Of a DNA stretch of 10,276 nt, positions 8,224-10,276 are shown in pieces. The notes beneath the pieces were generated by a model, which made no database searches, was not told where the DNA came from, and worked only from the letters and a program-made list of their open reading frames with translations. A program made the position numbers and the translations under genes. Position 1 is the first letter of the stretch, and each line of letters opens with the position of its first letter. Origin of the DNA: DALYLB01 sp046154695 (GTDB lineage: Bacteria > Acidobacteriota > Blastocatellia > RBC074); assembly GCA_046154695.1 (NCBI GenBank), contig JBJXFI010000170.1, positions 1-10,276 on the forward strand. Reading direction: 5' to 3'.

Positions 8224-10276
8224 ATGAAACGGTTGAGCATCTTGTTCTTGTCGATGATCTGGATGGCGGCGGGGATTGTCGCGAGCGCGCAGGGGATCAT
8301 CCTGCCGCGGCCGTGTCCGCGGCCGTTGCCGCGATGTCCGGCGCCGCCGGAGGTTCCACAACAGCCGCTCAAGGTGAAGAGCATTCACCTCAAGACCCGG
8401 ATCACGGATCAGGTGGCGGTGACGCACATCGACCAGGTCTTCGAGAACGACACGCCGTTCGTGCTCGAGGGGACCTATTTTTTCCCGCTGCCGGAGAACG
8501 TGTCGATCACCGAGTTCGCGATGTGGGAGGGCGGCAAGCGTCTGGTGGGGGAGGTCCGCTCGCGCGAGGAGGCGCGGCGGATCTATAACGAGATCGTGCG
8601 ATCGAGGCGCGATCCGGCGCTGCTGGAATATGCGGGAAAGAATCTCTTTCAGGCGAGCATCTTTCCGATTCAGCCGCACAGCGAAAAGCGGATCGAATTG
8701 ACCTACAGTCAGGTGCTGACGGCGGAGTCCGGAACCGTGGCCTACCGCTATCCGCTAGGCACGGGATGGCGCGCCAATTCGCGTGGATGGGAGCCGCCGC
8801 GCCCGATGCCGCGCGGAGTGGAGGAGCGCGGGCCCGGCAAGCCGGCGCCGGGGATCATCTCCGCCGAGGTCGAGATCGCCTCGCGCGTGGGGATCAAGGG
8901 GATCTATTCCCCCTCGCACGAGATCGAGACGAAGCGCGATGGCGAGGGGAAGGCCCGGCTCAGCATGGAGGTTCGCGGGATGGCGAATCCGCGGGACTTC
9001 GAGCTCTTTTACACGCTTTCGGACCAGGAGTTCGGCGCCTCGCTCCTGACCTATCGCGAGCCCGGCAAGGACGGCTATTTTCTGCTGCTGCTCTCGCCGA
9101 AGGCGGTGATGGATGAGCGGGAGGTCTCGGCCCGGGAGGTGATCTTCGTTCTCGACACGTCGGGCTCGATGGCCGAGGAAGGGAAGATGGAGAAGGCGAA
9201 GGCCGCGATGCGGTACGGCGTGAACGCCCTCGACCGGCGCGACCGGTTCAATCTCATCTCTTTCGCGGGCGAGGAGCACCTGCTTGCCGAAAAGCCCCTC
9301 GCCGCCGACGACGACGGAAAGCGACAGGCGGTCGCCTTCATCGAGAAGATGCGGCCGACGGGGGGAACCAATATCAACGACGCGCTGCTGGCCGCGCTCC
9401 GCCAGCTTTCGCCGGGCGAGCGTCCGCGGATGATCGTGCTCATCACCGACGGCCAGCCCACGGTCGGCGAGACCCAGGCCGCGCGCATCATGGCCAATGC
9501 GCGCCAGGCCAACAACCTCCAGGCCCGGCTCTTCACCTTCGGCGTCGGATACGACGTCAATACGATCCTGCTCGACGGGCTGGCGAACGAGAACCGCGGC
9601 GCCGTCGGGTATATCGAGCCCCGCGAGGATATCGAGGTGCGCGTCTCGAACTTCTTCAACAAGGTCAATCATCCGGTGCTCAGCGATCTGAAGATCGACT
9701 GGGGAGGCGCCGCGACCGAGCTGGTCTATCCGCGAACGACCCCCGATCTGTTTCATGGATCGCAGGTCGTCCTCGTGGGCCGTTATCGCCCGGGAAAGTC
9801 CGGGCGGCATGAAATGACGCTTACAGGAAAGGTCAACGGCCGCGAGCGGCGGTTCGCCTACAAGGATCTCTCCTTCCCCGAGAAGGACTCCGATCATCAG
9901 TTTCTCGCCAATCTATGGGCCATGCGGCGTGTCGGCTACCTGCTCGATCAAATTCGGGGGAACGGCGAATCGAAGGAGCTGCGCGACGAGATCGTCGAGC
10001 TCGGCACCCGGTTCGGGATCGTCACGCCCTACACCTCGACGCTGGTCCTCGAACCCGGGATGCAGGTCGGGCGGGAGGGCGGCATTCCCGGATCGGTCTC
10101 GGACGCGGTGACCGTCGCGCCCGCGGCCGCTCCGCTGCAAATGGCCTCCGGGCAGGAGGCGGTCGTTGCCAGCAAAAAGAGGGAGAGCCTGCGCCGGGCC
10201 GAAAATCTGAACGCAGCCGAGACCGAGATCCGCGCCGATCGCATGCGAATGGCGGCCGGCAAGACCTTCTACCTGC
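8224..10276 (+). CDS. Exported VIT-VWA domain protein (3' end beyond window)
   Basis: An open frame of 684 codons without a stop, cut by the window edge. The N-terminus is a signal peptide (MKRLSILFLSMIWMAAGIVA, cleavage near SAQ). A Pro/Cys-rich linker (28-47, with Cys31 and Cys38) leads into a VIT domain at about 48-166: VKSIHLKTRITDQVAVTHID, then GTYFFPLPENVSITEFAM and SREEARRIYNEI. The VWA domain (about 304-470) has an intact MIDAS: DTSGS (Asp311, Ser313, Ser315), Thr382 (GGTNIND) and Asp409 (LITDGQPT). 'LGTRFGIVTPYTSTLVLEP' lies in the C-terminal third, as in other bacterial inter-alpha-trypsin-inhibitor-like proteins. The last residues (AGKTFYL) resemble the start of the family's C-terminal segment, so I expect the end soon after the window. 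Probably periplasmic or surface-exposed, metal-dependent and adhesive; ligand unknown. Confidence 0.93.
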   Translation, partial: MKRLSILFLSMIWMAAGIVASAQGIILPRPCPRPLPRCPAPPEVPQQPLKVKSIHLKTRITDQVAVTHIDQVFENDTPFVLEGTYFFPLPENVSITEFAMWEGGKRLVGEVRSREEARRIYNEIVRSRRDPALLEYAGKNLFQASIFPIQPHSEKRIELTYSQVLTAESGTVAYRYPLGTGWRANSRGWEPPRPMPRGVEERGPGKPAPGIISAEVEIASRVGIKGIYSPSHEIETKRDGEGKARLSMEVRGMANPRDFELFYTLSDQEFGASLLTYREPGKDGYFLLLLSPKAVMDEREVSAREVIFVLDTSGSMAEEGKMEKAKAAMRYGVNALDRRDRFNLISFAGEEHLLAEKPLAADDDGKRQAVAFIEKMRPTGGTNINDALLAALRQLSPGERPRMIVLITDGQPTVGETQAARIMANARQANNLQARLFTFGVGYDVNTILLDGLANENRGAVGYIEPREDIEVRVSNFFNKVNHPVLSDLKIDWGGAATELVYPRTTPDLFHGSQVVLVGRYRPGKSGRHEMTLTGKVNGRERRFAYKDLSFPEKDSDHQFLANLWAMRRVGYLLDQIRGNGESKELRDEIVELGTRFGIVTPYTSTLVLEPGMQVGREGGIPGSVSDAVTVAPAAAPLQMASGQEAVVASKKRESLRRAENLNAAETEIRADRMRMAAGKTFYL

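Overview
This is a GC-rich bacterial chromosomal window, most probably from a member of the Acidobacteriota. The best evidence is a VWA protein of the 'VWFA-related Acidobacterial domain' type, together with an OmpA-family protein carrying an N-terminal DUF5666-like region, a VIT-VWA protein and a LolA-like secreted protein, all of which recur in that phylum. The assignment rests on recognising families, not on a search. No rRNA, tRNA, CRISPR array or transposase gene was seen.

Layout. Bases 14-304 form a transposase-less, MITE-like palindromic element ending 12 bp past the stop of a leftward subtilisin-like (S8) protease gene. That gene (1627-317) follows a stand-alone response-regulator receiver gene (2005-1634) in a two-gene leftward operon with a candidate promoter at 2066-2094. 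Going right, two genes for exported proteins of unknown function follow in tandem: a LolA-like protein (about 2163-3176, start uncertain) and a beta-rich secreted protein (3189-4550). They converge on a leftward operon read from 7739 to 4602: an OmpA-family protein, a VWFA-related secreted protein and a COG3618-type amidohydrolase whose start codon abuts the preceding stop. An intergenic region of about 480 bp (7740-8223) has an AT-rich left half and a strongly structured right half. It separates this operon from a divergent rightward gene for a VIT-VWA protein that runs off the window end.

Function. The window mainly serves the cell envelope. One protein binds peptidoglycan (OmpA), two carry MIDAS-type metal-dependent adhesion domains, and two are exported proteins of unknown role. 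The exceptions are the receiver/protease pair and the amidohydrolase, which lack signal peptides and should be cytoplasmic. The parts most worth a second look are the MITE-like element, the protease with N-terminal CxxC pairs and an insertion before its catalytic serine, and the leader of the VIT-VWA gene. That leader holds two tiny coupled ORFs, a 36-bp palindrome and mutually exclusive hairpins, and could be an undescribed cis-regulatory RNA.
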